Of a DNA stretch of 27,995 nucleotides, positions 10,536 to 21,456 are shown piece after piece. The DNA lies in contig CAJVPP010000665.1 in assembly GCA_910592005.1 (NCBI GenBank), positions 1 to 27,995 of the forward strand. Reading direction: 5' to 3'. Both the position numbers and the translations under genes were made by a program. Under the pieces are notes generated by a model. That model ran no database searches. It was not told the DNA's origin and was given only the letters and a program-made list of their open reading frames with translations. Position 1 is the stretch's first letter, and each line of letters begins with the position of its first letter. Source of the stretch: Funneliformis mosseae (taxonomy: Eukaryota > Glomeromycota > Glomeromycetes > Glomerales > Glomeraceae).

Positions 10536-10899
10536 CTAAAATTCACAAACTGCTCCTCTATTAGTGGTAAAACTGCCACAACACCAAAAATTCCAAAACT
10601 TGCAAACAGGTTTCGGCATAGCTTTGCGTGTTAGTAGCCCTGGAAGAATGAGAATAATCCCTATAGAAAAAAAGCAAGGAACGATTGTTGGCGTTCCTAT
10701 ACCATTCGAAGTTCTAGTCTCCAAGAGGCGAAATTCAGGTCAAGGAGGCTCCCTAAAGAAAAAAAAGATGAAAGAGAACTTTAGTAACGTTCCTAAAGCA
10801 AAAAAGAATAAAAAAGAAAGAAAACCACTTACAGACTTATCATTTCGTAAATTCCGAGTTCAGAACGGCCTTAAGGTTTTTTTCAGGTTCTTAAATTAA
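10536..10899. other. GC-richer coding-like island of unknown nature
   Basis: By eye, about 40% GC at 10550-10770, against roughly a quarter in the surroundings. Both strands stay open. The plus frame from 10564 has no ATG before residue 29 and turns Lys-rich (KKKKMKENF, KKNKKERK). The minus frame (10724-10536) includes the stretch IVPCFFSIGIILILPG. I recognise neither product. The island is followed by a purine-rich AGAGGGAGCGCCGGAGAGGG patch at 10929-10948. A fragment of a transposable element or of a captured gene seems more likely than a complete gene. Confidence 0.3.
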
Positions 10900-11127
10900 A
10901 ACCGGTTTTTTTTAAATTAAAAAAAATCAGAGGGAGCGCCGGAGAGGGAGGGAGTTTTTTTTTTTAAAAAAAAAAATATCAAAGATTATCAACCAATCGG
11001 TAAATCAGTTCGATAAGTCATATCGGAATAAAATCTATAACCCGCAGATTAAATGCCAAAACTTTTTCGGCAATTTTGGCAATTTTACTGCAGATCACAT
11101 AATATAATCTGTCATTTGCCATAAATT

Positions 11128-11680
11128 CGGGTGCGCTGTCAACTAATTAAATCAAAACTATGTATGGTCCTATAACAACAATTACTATTGAAGATTTTTT
11201 TATATTAAGCTATTTTATAGTATAATTTGAATTATTTTATAATAAATTTACTATTAACGAAGCTATATTTTCTTTCTTTAATAACTCTGGGTTCTTCTTA
11301 TCATTTTCATTTCAGGTTTTCGAAATACTCCAAATATCCGTCTATTTCACAAAATAGATCGCATTTTTTAAAAAATTTCATTAATACTCCGAAATTAATA
11401 AATTAATCCTCTAAATAAAATAAATAAAAAAAACTTTTTTTACGTGAGTTTTGAAAAAAAACGATGTATTTTATGTTTCTTAAAGTTATCATGTACCCAT
11501 TCAACTTTACTGCGTTACTTAAATGTTAATAGAGTACAAGTTATTAAAATTTTATAGATTTCGGTTATTTTATTAGAATTTTATTAGAAAAAAGACGCAC
11601 AAAGCCCGAAGTTAAATAAAAGTAAGTTTTACTATAGGACTATATATAATTTTGTTAAAATTATGTTGACAGCGCACCCC
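11128..11680. mobile_element. MITE-like element with long terminal inverted repeats
   Basis: The left end reads CGGGTGCGCTGTCAAC (11128-11143). The reverse complement of the right end reads GGGGTGCGCTGTCAAC (11665-11680). Similarity continues inward for about 55 bp, including GTCCTATA on both arms. The interior, about 440 bp, is AT-rich and has no transposase frame, so it is non-autonomous. Flanking bases do not give a clear target duplication, so the superfamily is unassigned. Confidence 0.75.
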
Positions 11681-11868
11681 AATGTGACATGTCATTGCAT
11701 TGAGATCATTCATGTCATTTCATGTCACTTTTCAACACTGCCAATAAGCGTTCGTTATAAATAATAAAAATAATTTTTAATATAAAATCAATTAATTTTG
11801 GATAACATTTGAAATAAACATCGTTGATTTTCAGAAAGTATAAGCTTTTGGTGCCACCGGAATGCTCA

Positions 11869-12075
11869 TTAAAATCTAAGTTTTATTTTATTGGATTCCG
11901 TTAGGGTGATTTGGATTAAGTCTAAATCTATGGTAAATAGGTCAAGTAATTTTTCGCGAATGTTGTTGATTTCATGAAAACCAATAGCAAACAACTTGTC
12001 AAGATCGTATTCAAAAATTTCAGCAAAAGTTATTTTGTAATTTAGCATAATTTTGGTACGTGAATGCATTGCCAT
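11869..12075 (-). CDS. Possible small protein, 68 residues, unknown
   Basis: Starts at a true ATG (12073-12075) and ends at 11869. By eye about 34% GC, higher than its flanks. The product is acidic and leucine/isoleucine-rich in its second half (EKLLDLFTIDLDLIQITL), with no Cys, no membrane span and no recognisable motif. Length and composition make it a plausible small gene or a single exon of one. It lies 190 bp beyond the MITE-like element. A chance frame cannot be excluded. Confidence 0.35.
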   Translation of the reverse strand: MAMHSRTKIMLNYKITFAEIFEYDLDKLFAIGFHEINNIREKLLDLFTIDLDLIQITLTESNKIKLRF

Positions 12076-12466
12076 ATTTCATTTTGCTTTTTTTGTAAAT
12101 AAAAAATATGAAAGTTCCATTATTAATATATTATGTAACTTTACATAATAAAACGAATCAACGACTCTAAACTAAATCTCCCTTCATTGATTTGTTTTTG
12201 TAATATTTTGTAATCGTGAAGAAATCAATTGCGGCAATTTCAAATGTTACAAGATTTATAAAATTTTTTTCAGAAACAAGCGTTTCATGCTAAAAATTAC
12301 GTACATAGACAGATAATAAAAATGGAAAAACGGACTAAGATATATAGGTCTCGTGAAAATATATATTCATTACATACGTTTCGTCAACAAATTTTTCACA
12401 AAATTGTTTTTGTATGGTATGATATAAAGAAACCTTTTTTAATCAAAATAAGCTGCTGATAAAAAA

Positions 12467-12620
12467 CATATTGATGATACTTATGTTTTCGAAAGTGCAT
12501 AAAAGATTCCTTCAGGTTATAAGAGGAAAGTTGACGAACCACCAGGAAGAAAACGATAATGGAGAGTTATCCAAGTTTTGAAAATCTTCTAAATATTGAT
12601 AAAAGTATGCCGACGCAAGT
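12467..12620 (+). pseudogene. Coding-like relic, unknown
   Basis: One frame reads IDDTYVFESA, a stop, then KIPSGYKRKVDEPPGRKR, another stop, then WRVIQVLKIF. The residue mix looks protein-like, with Asp, Glu, Pro, Gly and Arg in an AT-rich setting. Two stops interrupt it. I cannot name the family. The basic PPGRKR stretch could be nuclear-protein or transposon derived. Confidence 0.25.
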
Positions 12621-12690
12621 CTACTCTCAAGAAGCGAACCTAAAGGTGATTATTACAATTTTATTTTCTCCTATAGTTCAATTTTAAGAA
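12559..12690 (+). CDS. Possible short ORF or first exon (MESYPSFENLLNIDKS...)
   Basis: An ATG at 12559 opens a frame of 42 codons ending at 12685-12687. Its first 29 codons look coding-like (MESYPSFENLLN, then MPTQVYSQEANLK). At 12646 a GTGATT could act as a 5' splice site, and TTTTCTCCTATAG at about 12664-12676 is a good 3' splice site. Splicing would continue the frame for about 15 codons to a TAA. It overlaps the neighbouring relic in another frame, so at most one of the two is real. Confidence 0.2.
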
Positions 12691-13450
12691 ACATTTCACA
12701 GCGAATGTGGTAGAGATCTATTAAAAAACTTGTTGGAATGCAATGCAGATTTTAAATCAAAAAATTTCACAAATAAATAAGTGATTTCAAAAAATGTATT
12801 CGGATTTACATATTTTATAACGTAGAAAGGTGAACACCACTTGAAAATAAAAGCATCTAATAATTTTACGCTAGTTTACGTTATCGATATATATAAAGAA
12901 TTAAATGGAGTGTTCTTTTATTGTCTATTCTTTTATTTCTTATATCGAAATAATTTTGTTTTTAGATATATTTCTAAAATATTTTCCATTATATGTAATA
13001 AAGTCATTCCATGTTAGTGGTTAAACTCCGTTATCATTCAGTGATATTTTTTGTCACAATATTAACACTCCATTTGTATCCTGATGAGATCTCTCTCATT
13101 TACTATTACTACTAGGCAATAAAGTTTACAGCTATTGTAATGCTTGGCGTTTTAAAATTGTTGCTTGATTGAAAGGTTATGTATTTATTAACTATGTATA
13201 GAAATATTTCTCCAGTTACTTTAATAAAAATGAATCAATATTACTTTATAATTTATTATTTTCGTAAATACTAGTAAAACGGGACCCGTTATGGGTATGA
13301 AACTTCGGGTTTTGCATAATGTGATAGTGTAATATGATATTTAGTAATATTTTCGTAATATTGTTATAATTGAATGCAATCCCGGCCAAAATCTCCATAA
13401 TTCCGCATGAGAATCATTTTCGATATTTGCAGCTAGCCTTTTGAAGATCA
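12691..13450. other. AT-rich intergenic stretch
   Basis: Nothing recognisable apart from a small GC-rich word group ACGGGACCCGTTATGGGTA at 13278-13296, which resembles short dispersed repeats. Confidence 0.4.
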
Positions 13451-13577
13451 TTCCAGGATGGCACGATGCCAGGCTGTCAGGGCGCCAGGTTGTCAAGCTG
13501 CCAGTATGACAAAATGTTAAGAACGCCAAGTTGTCAAGGTGCCAGTATGACTGGATGTCAAGGATGCCAGACTGGCA
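13451..13577. repeat. TGCCAG/TGTCA tandem repeat
   Basis: A GC-richer block built of degenerate TGCCAGxxTGTCA-like units of about 13 bp. A higher-order period of 40 bp is visible: CAAGCTGCCAGTATGAC at 13494 recurs as CAAGGTGCCAGTATGAC at 13534. The block is open in two frames only because repeats avoid stops; I do not call a gene here. Confidence 0.8.
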
Positions 13578-15769
13578 AAATTTTTTTTTTTTTATATATA
13601 TACAAGCCGGAAATCCTTAAACAGCTAAACATTCTACGCTCGCACTTGTTATATTTCTTTGCAACACCTTCGCGATATTTTCGCTTTCGCCGTTTTAACA
13701 TTTTAGATTTCGCATTTGTAATTTTAATTTCCAATTTATAAGTATTTTATTATTAAAATTTTATGTATTATTTGTAACAGCGTAGTTCAAATTGATTGAC
13801 TAGCATACACTTACTTTTAATATTTTGACATAGCGAAAGTGTATAGAGCCGACGTTAAGGCAACACTGAGCGAATTGATAATATTAAATAAATTTAGCGT
13901 CAATATTACTTAATTTTATTCAATTAATACCTTCTGCTTACAATATAATTGTAAACGAAAGCACTGAATACAACAATATCAAGTGTTACATTACAATATA
14001 TGTAACACAATGTTACTTTGCATAAAATTCTATTGGCTTGAACAGACAGAATTCTGATATCTTATCTAGTAGTAAATAGTCCTCCGCTTAGCTTCGGAGA
14101 ATTACCGATTCTAAATGTTTTTAAACAATGTATAAAATCCGTTATTAAAATGGAATGAACACGATAACCTTGCATGGATATTAAATTGGCATTTCTTTTA
14201 AAAAAAAAAAAAAACTCGACGTTGTTTGAAGAATAAAAATTTTTTATAGGTATAGAATCAATGCCAATAGTGACGACTATAAGTGGATCAAATTACATAC
14301 TTTTCTAAAATACGAATTGTTAATATCAACGTCTATTTTCAATTAATTATGTTTCAAATATATAATAAGTATGTGATTTTTAGACTTGCGATTTTTTTGT
14401 TTCTCTTCCGTTTAAATAATTTTAGCAAAAAATGCCAACTTTATCAACCAAATAAATTTTTTCTCATTGTTTATAAAATAATAATTCTAATTTTTCCTCA
14501 CTCTTTCCCTTCTTAGTTTACGAGAATAAGTGTTTGCTTATCAATTTATTGTTTTATTTGTTGATCGGATATAGATAAATAACGTTAAAATGGAAAAGGA
14601 AGTGATGAAAATGGTTGTTTGTTTTTGGAATATTAAGATAATTGAGATATTAAGCGATTGGAAAGAAAAAAAATGAGGATAATATAACGTTCCAACCTTT
14701 CATCGAATGTGGTTCAATTTATACTTTGAATTAGTAAAATTTTAAGCACAATAAGGCGTAAATTTTGTCACTTTTTTATATGCAATATATGGATATTATG
14801 CAAAAAAAAGTTCATTGTGTCCGCGCAAAATAATTGGAGATAAAATTATCAGACCTTAGACCTAATTAATCAAGCAACATTTTGTTCAAGGGTCTGGGGC
14901 ATTGACTATTTATGAAAAAATAACCTATCAGCACCTGTTATCTTTTTTTTTCTTGTTGACCATTCGTTATCATTATCTTGCGCCATATCAGCTTTTTATT
15001 ATTCCAATGTGGAGACAATGTTCGAAATATAAGGTGATGCAACTTTCTAATTTTGGTATTGCAACAGCAATACGTTTCAACTTTTTTTTACATTATTGTC
15101 AAAATTGATATTCTTTGAATGCATTACTACGCCTATCTTGTTGCTCGGTTCTCATAAATTCAATTTGATAGTGTACATGATTTTCGCCCTCAGTTAACTT
15201 CTATTAGGGTATTGCTTTTGCTATTTTACATCAATGTTTTTTATGATAACTTTATAACTTCGTTAATTTTTATTTTCCGATTATTAGATTTCGTAGTTTT
15301 AATTAATTTATTGAATTAGCGTTTAAAATTGAATTGCGAAAGTGTAGAGCGCATAAAACAATATTTACATCATAACTATTTAATTGATTATTGAACAATA
15401 TTTACATCATTATTATTTACTTGCTTATTAATGGATTACCTTTTGCTTATATTTTAAATTATTTATAATGAAAGAACTGAATGCAATAAATAGGCTGATA
15501 TAAATTTGTTAGTTATGCATTGCAATTAGATCAATTTCACAATAATTTGGATATAAAGGCCATGCCTTGAAAATCGCATGGCTTAGACCACATCATACAA
15601 CATAGATTCAAGCAACATGGCTTGGTAACTATAAAAAAAATGATTCACTTTAAAAATGATAAATATATCAAATATGAACTTTATCATATTCGTTAACTCT
15701 TAAAATTGAATCCAATATGAATAAACTGAGTTAGTCATATCGTATCCCATATAGGTTCAAGTCCCAAAG
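13578..15769. other. AT-rich gene-poor stretch
   Basis: Only short AT-driven frames. Minor structures: a CTCCG/CGGAG stem near 14083-14100, and a 7-bp perfect stem GCCATGC (15559-15565) with GCATGGC (15576-15582), 188 bp beyond the end of the Fanzor relic. No transposon termini were recognised. Confidence 0.4.
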
Positions 15770-17110
15770 TCAGACAAAAACCTGACCTTCTGTTAACAAC
15801 ATGAGTAAGATGTTCTTTGCCCCGTTTGCGTCCCGATCCATCTCCACCTTGCACGAATCACACCAGTTGTCATTGATTTGTCTGTAATTCCCACACGTCT
15901 TAGAAGTGTACTCTTCTGTACACACAATGACCTTACAATACTAGTACTCTCTTATCTTATGCAAAAGAAACATTCAAAATCTGAAATGTGACCAGCGCGA
16001 GCTGTTCTCGATCAGATCTTTCTTTTATTCTTAAGCACTATATGTGATGTTTCAAATTTAGGTAACAAAATAATCTCGTAATTCTGACATAACCATCAGG
16101 CCAACTGGTGATAGCACTCATCTATCAAATTACGAATTATTCGTTGTATGATTCGTAGCATCATTTTTTTCAATCAAAATCTCTTTCTCTTGTTTGTTCT
16201 TCCCAAAGCAAGATCCTTTTTCTCTGTAATTTGTCATATTTCTTGGACAATTTGAATACTTTGTCAATATCACCATTACCCCACTCAATTAATTAACCAT
16301 CAGGATCATAACCTGTCATGAAGGTGTGAACACCTGGATCTAATGAGATTACCTTTCCACAAACATCATCTTAGTTGTCAATATTATCTAAAAGAATGGA
16401 AACACACAAGTAAAAATGTCCCAGGTGATTCATAGTAATATTTACTGTGTTATTTATCTCTGGTATCTTTCTAAAATGATTATTTTCTTTAGGAATGCAT
16501 ATTGTCCTCTGTTCTTATTCCAATCTATGACAAGGATCGAAATGGTTTGTGTTTGATCCTTCTTAGATCAGAACTTTATTTGTATTGTATATACTTATTA
16601 ATTATCAAATCACGTACGAACGCACCTTTCTAAAAGTCTTTTTTGCCCATAAATGTTCTTCAGTTGCGAAGCACTGATCATTCAGATAGTACTTTCATAT
16701 AATGCTCATGTTAGTAATCTCATTGTCTTGCATTATCTCAAGAACTTTATTGTATGTCCACCTCACAGTTTTCATCTACTTTCTTAGCTTTTCTCTTTCT
16801 TTATGCGTTGGATAAATCTGTACCTTTTGTGTTTTCAATTTCTCTTTATTATTTTGATTCTTAGCTGATCTGAGCTCATTATGTCTTGCTGTAAAGATTG
16901 TAACGATTAATAATAGATCCTTAGCAAGCTCACTGGATTTAATTTCATTAATGTTAACATCTGAACTGAGTACTATGATCTTTGTATCGTGCTTAACAAA
17001 GATCTATTCAACTAATATAAAGTGAAATAGCAGAGCCAGTCCTTGCAGGTAACCACAACTTCCTCAATATGATCATTTCAAAATGAATGTAAAATCCTTG
17101 TGTTTTTAGT
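15770..17110 (-). pseudogene. Dead Fanzor (eukaryotic TnpB-like RNA-guided nuclease)
   Basis: Family members are OMEGA-type RNA-guided DNA nucleases carried by transposons. In minus-strand order the relic shows an N-terminal segment VQIYPTHKEREKLRK, a stop, then MKTVRWTYNKVLE (about 16830-16750). Next comes RuvC-I, VISLDPGVHTFMTGYDPDG, with its Asp at 16338-16340. Then come an Arg/Lys-rich DKLQRKR helix, RuvC-II ILLPKFET with its Glu at 16051-16053, the CTEEYTSKTCGNY...CDSC zinc ribbon, and RuvC-III MDRDANGAKN with its Asp at 15830-15832. The frame ends at 15770. All three catalytic residues are readable but fall in three different frames, and there are many stops. One zinc-ribbon Cys is now Tyr (CGNY). 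The 5' limit is uncertain: coding-like text continues to about 17110 and perhaps 17280. No flanking inverted repeats were found. Confidence 0.88.
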
Positions 17111-17949
17111 TGGGACCTAACTCAATATTCTTAATAAGTTCGTGATCTAGACATTTCTGGATCTTTTTCTTTTCATTTATCCTTTGGAAATATTTCGCAT
17201 GTATTTCAGATTTCTTGTATTTCTCAGTACTTTATCATTGACATTATCTCAAACATACGAAAATGAATCTTATTTATACTTGAAAAGAATATTAAATCAT
17301 TGACAATGATGTAATGATGACAATTCAATATTCTTGTCATTAATAATTAGATACTTACTTTCTATTGTTAAAAATAATAAAATTATCAGTAAAATATATA
17401 GCAATATAGTAGATTTAATTATAAATATTATATTATTACTAATTGTAAACTTAGAGTTTAGAACTGATTGCATTTTTGAAAACTGAATTTAAAACAGGTG
17501 TAACTGGTTTAACCCTTTTCAAATTAGTTTTTTACAAATCATGTTGAAACTGATCTTCACAATAGGTTTTTATTAATGGAATTCTACAATGATCTATATG
17601 TGTTAGGTTGTGGCTAATTATTTATAAAATGTAATAAGAGTGAGTTTTATTCATCAATCGCATTTCTTTTTTCTTATTTATTTTTCCTTTTTAAAAAAAA
17701 GAGGGTCATCCTGTATTTTTATTGTTTATGTAAAAATATAAATGATTTTTTTGTTCAATATAAATTCATTATTCAGTGCAGTAACTTGGTCTTAACAAAA
17801 AATTAAAAAAAATTTGCTGATCGCGAAATATATATTATTCTTTTTATTTATTTATTTACTGTAGATCTCATTTACTAAATTAATTAAATTAAATTAAAAT
17901 TTTTTTTTAAAAGGAAGCAAAAAAAAGTAAAAATGAAAAACTAAATATA
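17111..17949. other. AT-rich spacer between Fanzor and Tc1 relics
   Basis: No gene seen. It may contain the far N-terminus or 5' flank of the Fanzor element. A repeat-like stretch with AAAACTGAATTTAAAACAGG at 17480-17499 resembles the TTTTAAA/ACCGG repeats elsewhere in the window. Confidence 0.35.
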
Positions 17950-17956
17950 TATTGAG

Positions 17957-17990
17957 AGGGAGGACAAAAGTATTGCATGGTCAAATTTTA
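17957..17990 (+). repeat. Left terminal inverted repeat of the Tc1 element
   Basis: Matches the right-end repeat with two visible substitutions (G/A and T/C) over its first 25 bases, followed by a one-base indel. Confidence 0.85.
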
Positions 17991-18059
17991 TTGATTTATT
18001 TATTTTTAATAAGGCCGCAAATTTTATTTCTATATATTACATTCATTTGGAATCTAATA

Positions 18060-19088
18060 TTTAATATATGCATCTTTGACAGTGATCACTATCTGAATTC
18101 TATTTAGCATTGATTGTATTAAATCACAATACACTTTTGGCAAAATCGCATTCTATGCTTCTTTTATAACAATTTCAAGCTCACGAATGTTTGACGGCTG
18201 AAAATTACAACCTTGAATTTTTACTTTAACTGCAGCTTACATATTCTCAATTAGGTTTAGGTTAGGACTTTGAGCAATATATAGGAGTACCTCCACATTT
18301 TAGAAAAGCAAAAACTCTCTTGCAACTTTTAACATATGAACTCGTATATTGTCCACTTGAAAAATAAATTATTTTTTTATTTTTCAGAAAAATTCCTTGA
18401 GTGTAGGAACTGCATAATTGCCAAGTACTTCTTTATATAATTTTCTAGTTAATAAACCTTCAAGTAGAACAATTGGACCTAATCATATAAAGGAAAAGCA
18501 TGCTCAAAACATTCTTTGAAAAGAATGTTTTACCATCGATACAATGCAATTTTCATGAAATTCTTTTTCTGATTTTACCATACTCGTCCCTATCCAGATT
18601 TTTGAAAATGGAAAAAATGTACTCATCTGTCCAGACCACTTTTTTCTAGTCTTTTACAGTCTAATGTCTTCTTTTTATTATCGATGCAAGCCTTTTAACT
18701 TTGTTTATTGCTGAAACGAAAGATTATTTTTGAAAAATACAGGAATGCACATTTTTCTTGTAAAGTACACGATGAATTATTCTTGCAGAAATTGGTTTAT
18801 TGATCTCAGCAAAAACTATATTTGTAATTACTGCTAAATTTTTCATTGTGATTCCTTATTTTTGAGAATGATAGCCTTTAATCTCTTCCTTTTTTGGTTG
18901 TCAAGGATTCAAAGTCAATCTGGTCATTTTTGAAAGTTTCTCCTGATTAATAAGTCGCAAAAAAAACATGTAATGGTTGTACAATAACAACCTACAGTTT
19001 TTGCAATTATTATATTATTGTGACCCAGTTTTTTGGCTGTAATGATGCCTCCTTTTTTGGCAGGAGTGAGTTCTTTAGCGAGACCCAT
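18060..19088 (-). pseudogene. Tc1 transposase (DD34E), decayed
   Basis: A cut-and-paste transposase with an N-terminal paired helix-turn-helix and a C-terminal DDE nuclease. The ATG is at 19086-19088. The first 50 codons are open and read MGLAKELTPAKKGGIITAKK, then LGHNNIIIAKTVGC, a typical Tc1 DNA-binding start. Later segments appear in shifting frames. The first catalytic Asp is in VWTDE (codon 18625-18627), the second in QVDN (18351-18353), and the Glu in QSPNLNLIEN (18246-18248). The second Asp and the Glu are 34 residues apart in one frame, which is the Tc1 DD34E spacing, but one TAA lies between them. The first and second Asp are out of frame. All catalytic residues survive, but the ORF is dead. 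Confidence 0.88.
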
Positions 19089-19257
19089 GATATGCACAAA
19101 ATTGAAAAATAACGAGTTTTTTGAACCTGATTTTAAGTATTGCAACACTCCAAATCAAAACAATAAACTTTCCGTTTAAGCAATTGATAACAAATATAGT
19201 ATTAAAATTACATAAATTATTACATATAAAAAATTTATTATATTATCCAAATTTTGA

Positions 19258-19284
19258 CCGTGCAATATTTTTGTCCTCCCAGTA
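19258..19284 (-). repeat. Right terminal inverted repeat of the Tc1 element
   Basis: GACCGTGCAATATTTTTGTC followed by CTCCCAGTA, the mirror of the left repeat, ending at a TA. Confidence 0.85.
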
Positions 19285-19557
19285 TATTATTGAAGATAAT
19301 TTGATAATAAAAGGATATATAATTGTATGCTTCTTTTGGATTTTATTTTTTTTATTTTGATAAAAAATAGATAATTATGATTGTTTTTGCAAAAGAGAAA
19401 AATAAGACAAGAGATTGAGGAAATATAAAAAAAATATGTAAAAAGAAAATTATATGTACAACAAACAACGCATACCGGAATGGTAGTGTACCTTCGATAA
19501 AGTGTTTGCTATCTGCAGTCTATTTAAACAAGAAGCAAAAGATCAGTGCTTAATTTA
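19285..19557. other. AT-rich spacer
   Basis: No gene or repeat recognised. Confidence 0.4.
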
Positions 19558-19690
19558 AAAATATCAAACCGGTTTGGGCACCTGTTTTAAACGCAAACTG
19601 GTTTTCATAACATAAATCCGGGTAAAACTGAATGGTCAGAAAATCGGTTAAAACTGGATTTAAAACCGAATGGTGCAGTATATCCGGTTC
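19558..19690. repeat. ACCGG/TTTTAAA degenerate repeat block
   Basis: Recurring words such as AAACCGGTTT, GGTAAAACTGAATGG, GGTTAAAACTGGATTTAAAA and CCGAATGGTGCAG. On the minus strand CCATTCGGTTTTA and CCATTCAGTTTTA repeat about 38 bp apart. Similar words occur at 5337-5400, about 17480 and about 21730, so this is probably a dispersed repeat family. Confidence 0.6.
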
Positions 19691-21456
19691 CAATGAGGTA
19701 TCTTTGCTTTTGAATTTGAAATATCTATTCTTGACTATTGAGCTGTAACTTTTTATACTTTTTCTCAAAGTTAAATCGAATTACTAATAAACCAAGGATA
19801 CCTAAAGAAATTTGATTACATTTTTCAAAATTTAAGATTTTATGTAAAGAAATAATTCTACTTCTTAGACGTAAACTGAGAGCCACTATCATCGTTGCTT
19901 TTAAGGACAAGTAAACAGTACATCATTCATTAAACAAGTTTCCAGCTTTGTTTAAAAATTTGTCATAGAGTATGTTTAAATAGCTTTCTTTTTAAAAAAA
20001 AATTTTCTATCAGTTTTCTTGAATTTAAAAGTTCATTTTCTTCCATGAGTTTATAAATAAATAAGAAAAAATCGTCAGATAGTTCATTTTTTATACGATT
20101 ATTTTATCTTGAACAAATTGAACAAATGAAATAATTAAAGCTTAAAGATGCTACTACGTATTTAAAATGCAGTTAATCTTACGATCTTATTTTACAAAAA
20201 AAAACAAGAAAAAAGATTAAATATAGATCTTCCGATCAGCGTTATGTCATAGGATTCTAATAACGAAACTATTTGCCGACTCTCAAAAAGATTTTTGATA
20301 CGACCAATCACTTTGGATATCATTATAAAGAATCTTAAACAAGTAAATGAATATTACAAATACTATGAACTGTTACCGTTATTATCATATTTGAATTTTT
20401 TTCTTGTTTTATTAAAATAAATAATTTTATCCTGAGCTTTCGCTTCTAACATATTCGGATAACAAGTATTTTAATGCTTTTGAATAGATTATCACTTTGA
20501 AATAGTCCGCGGCAAAACATTTTACAAAAACTGAAATAGAAATAATGGTGAGGTTTTTTTAATTTTTTTCGATCAAATCTCCGGCATGTACTGTTATCTA
20601 AATATAAAATCAGATGATTCTTACTAACTGAGTGTATAATACAGATTAAGATCAATTTTACAGATTATTATCAAAAAAATGAGTTTATATTTATTATCAC
20701 TTTTACCTTCGTTGGAATAAATTAAAATTCTTTATTTGCAATTACGATTCTTTATGATTCTGATATTTCATATGATAAATCCATTTACACAGTAAAGAAT
20801 ATAAAAAATTTCAATATTCTTTTTCGCATAGGAAAAAGTCTTTATGTGACACTCTCAATTGGTTTTAGTTTTTCTTAACCAGTAATAGTTATAAGGAAAA
20901 AGGAATAATATTATTCCTGTTGAAAGAACAATGCATAAAAGCTTAAAGCTTTTCATCTTACATAAATATATATAATATATTCTAATAATAAATACAAGTC
21001 TAAGCTCCAATAAAGGTAGAAAATTAATTTAACTAAATATTGAATTACTTGGCTTGGTTAGTATAATACTTTCAAAATCGCAGATCATATTTATTTTAAG
21101 TCAATTATCATTAACACGCACGTCACGTCTTTTAATAAGCATTTAAGCACAGCGTTAGTGAGTCAGGGATACCAACTAAACCCGGAAGTTCATTCAGGAT
21201 TAAAACAAAGGACTTTCAGAAAAGTAAAAAAGGAGAAATCAAAATTAATAGTGATGCAAATAAGACTTAGTTTTGATAGAAAAAAAAAGGTCCAATGACG
21301 TTGAACATGGAGTTTATCTTAGGATCAGATCGTTCTAATATATCAAAAAAGTATTATTAACTTCTAGTCAGAATGAACGTTTCGGATAATGTCCAAAATT
21401 CTCATTTCGGATATCAAACGCAATTGGGCTATAACATAGCTACAAAAATAAAATAA
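19691..21456. other. AT-rich gene-poor stretch
   Basis: Short AT-driven frames only. A somewhat GC-richer patch at about 21115-21195 (CACGCACGTCACGTC, then GTTAGTGAGTCAGGGATACC) has no identifiable content. Confidence 0.4.

Larger units (their letters stand above)
17950..19284. mobile_element. Tc1/mariner element, nearly full length, dead
   Basis: The left end carries GGGAGGACAAAAGTATTGCATGG (about 17958-17980). The reverse complement of the right end carries GGGAGGACAAAAATATTGCACGG (about 19258-19280). Both run on into GGTCAAA and both abut a TA. Total length is about 1.33 kb, as usual for Tc1. The TA ends fit the TA target of this superfamily. The left terminus has a couple of extra bases (TTGAGAGGG against CTGGG), so the exact boundary is uncertain by a few bases. 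Confidence 0.9.

Noticed and set aside
13341..13741. Overlapping frames of 62 and 91 codons
   Set aside because: Openness comes from the GC-rich tandem repeat; the remainder is AT-driven and has no protein character.
14283..14516. 77-codon Phe/Ile/Leu-rich frame resembling a membrane protein
   Set aside because: Composition is what random AT-rich sequence gives; no other coding evidence.
15745..15770. GGTTCAAGTCCC resembling a tRNA T-arm
   Set aside because: The flanks do not pair and no cloverleaf fits; it lies just past the Fanzor relic's stop.
19121..19360. 79-codon plus-strand frame across the Tc1 right end
   Set aside because: It spans the transposon boundary and starts inside the antisense of the transposase.
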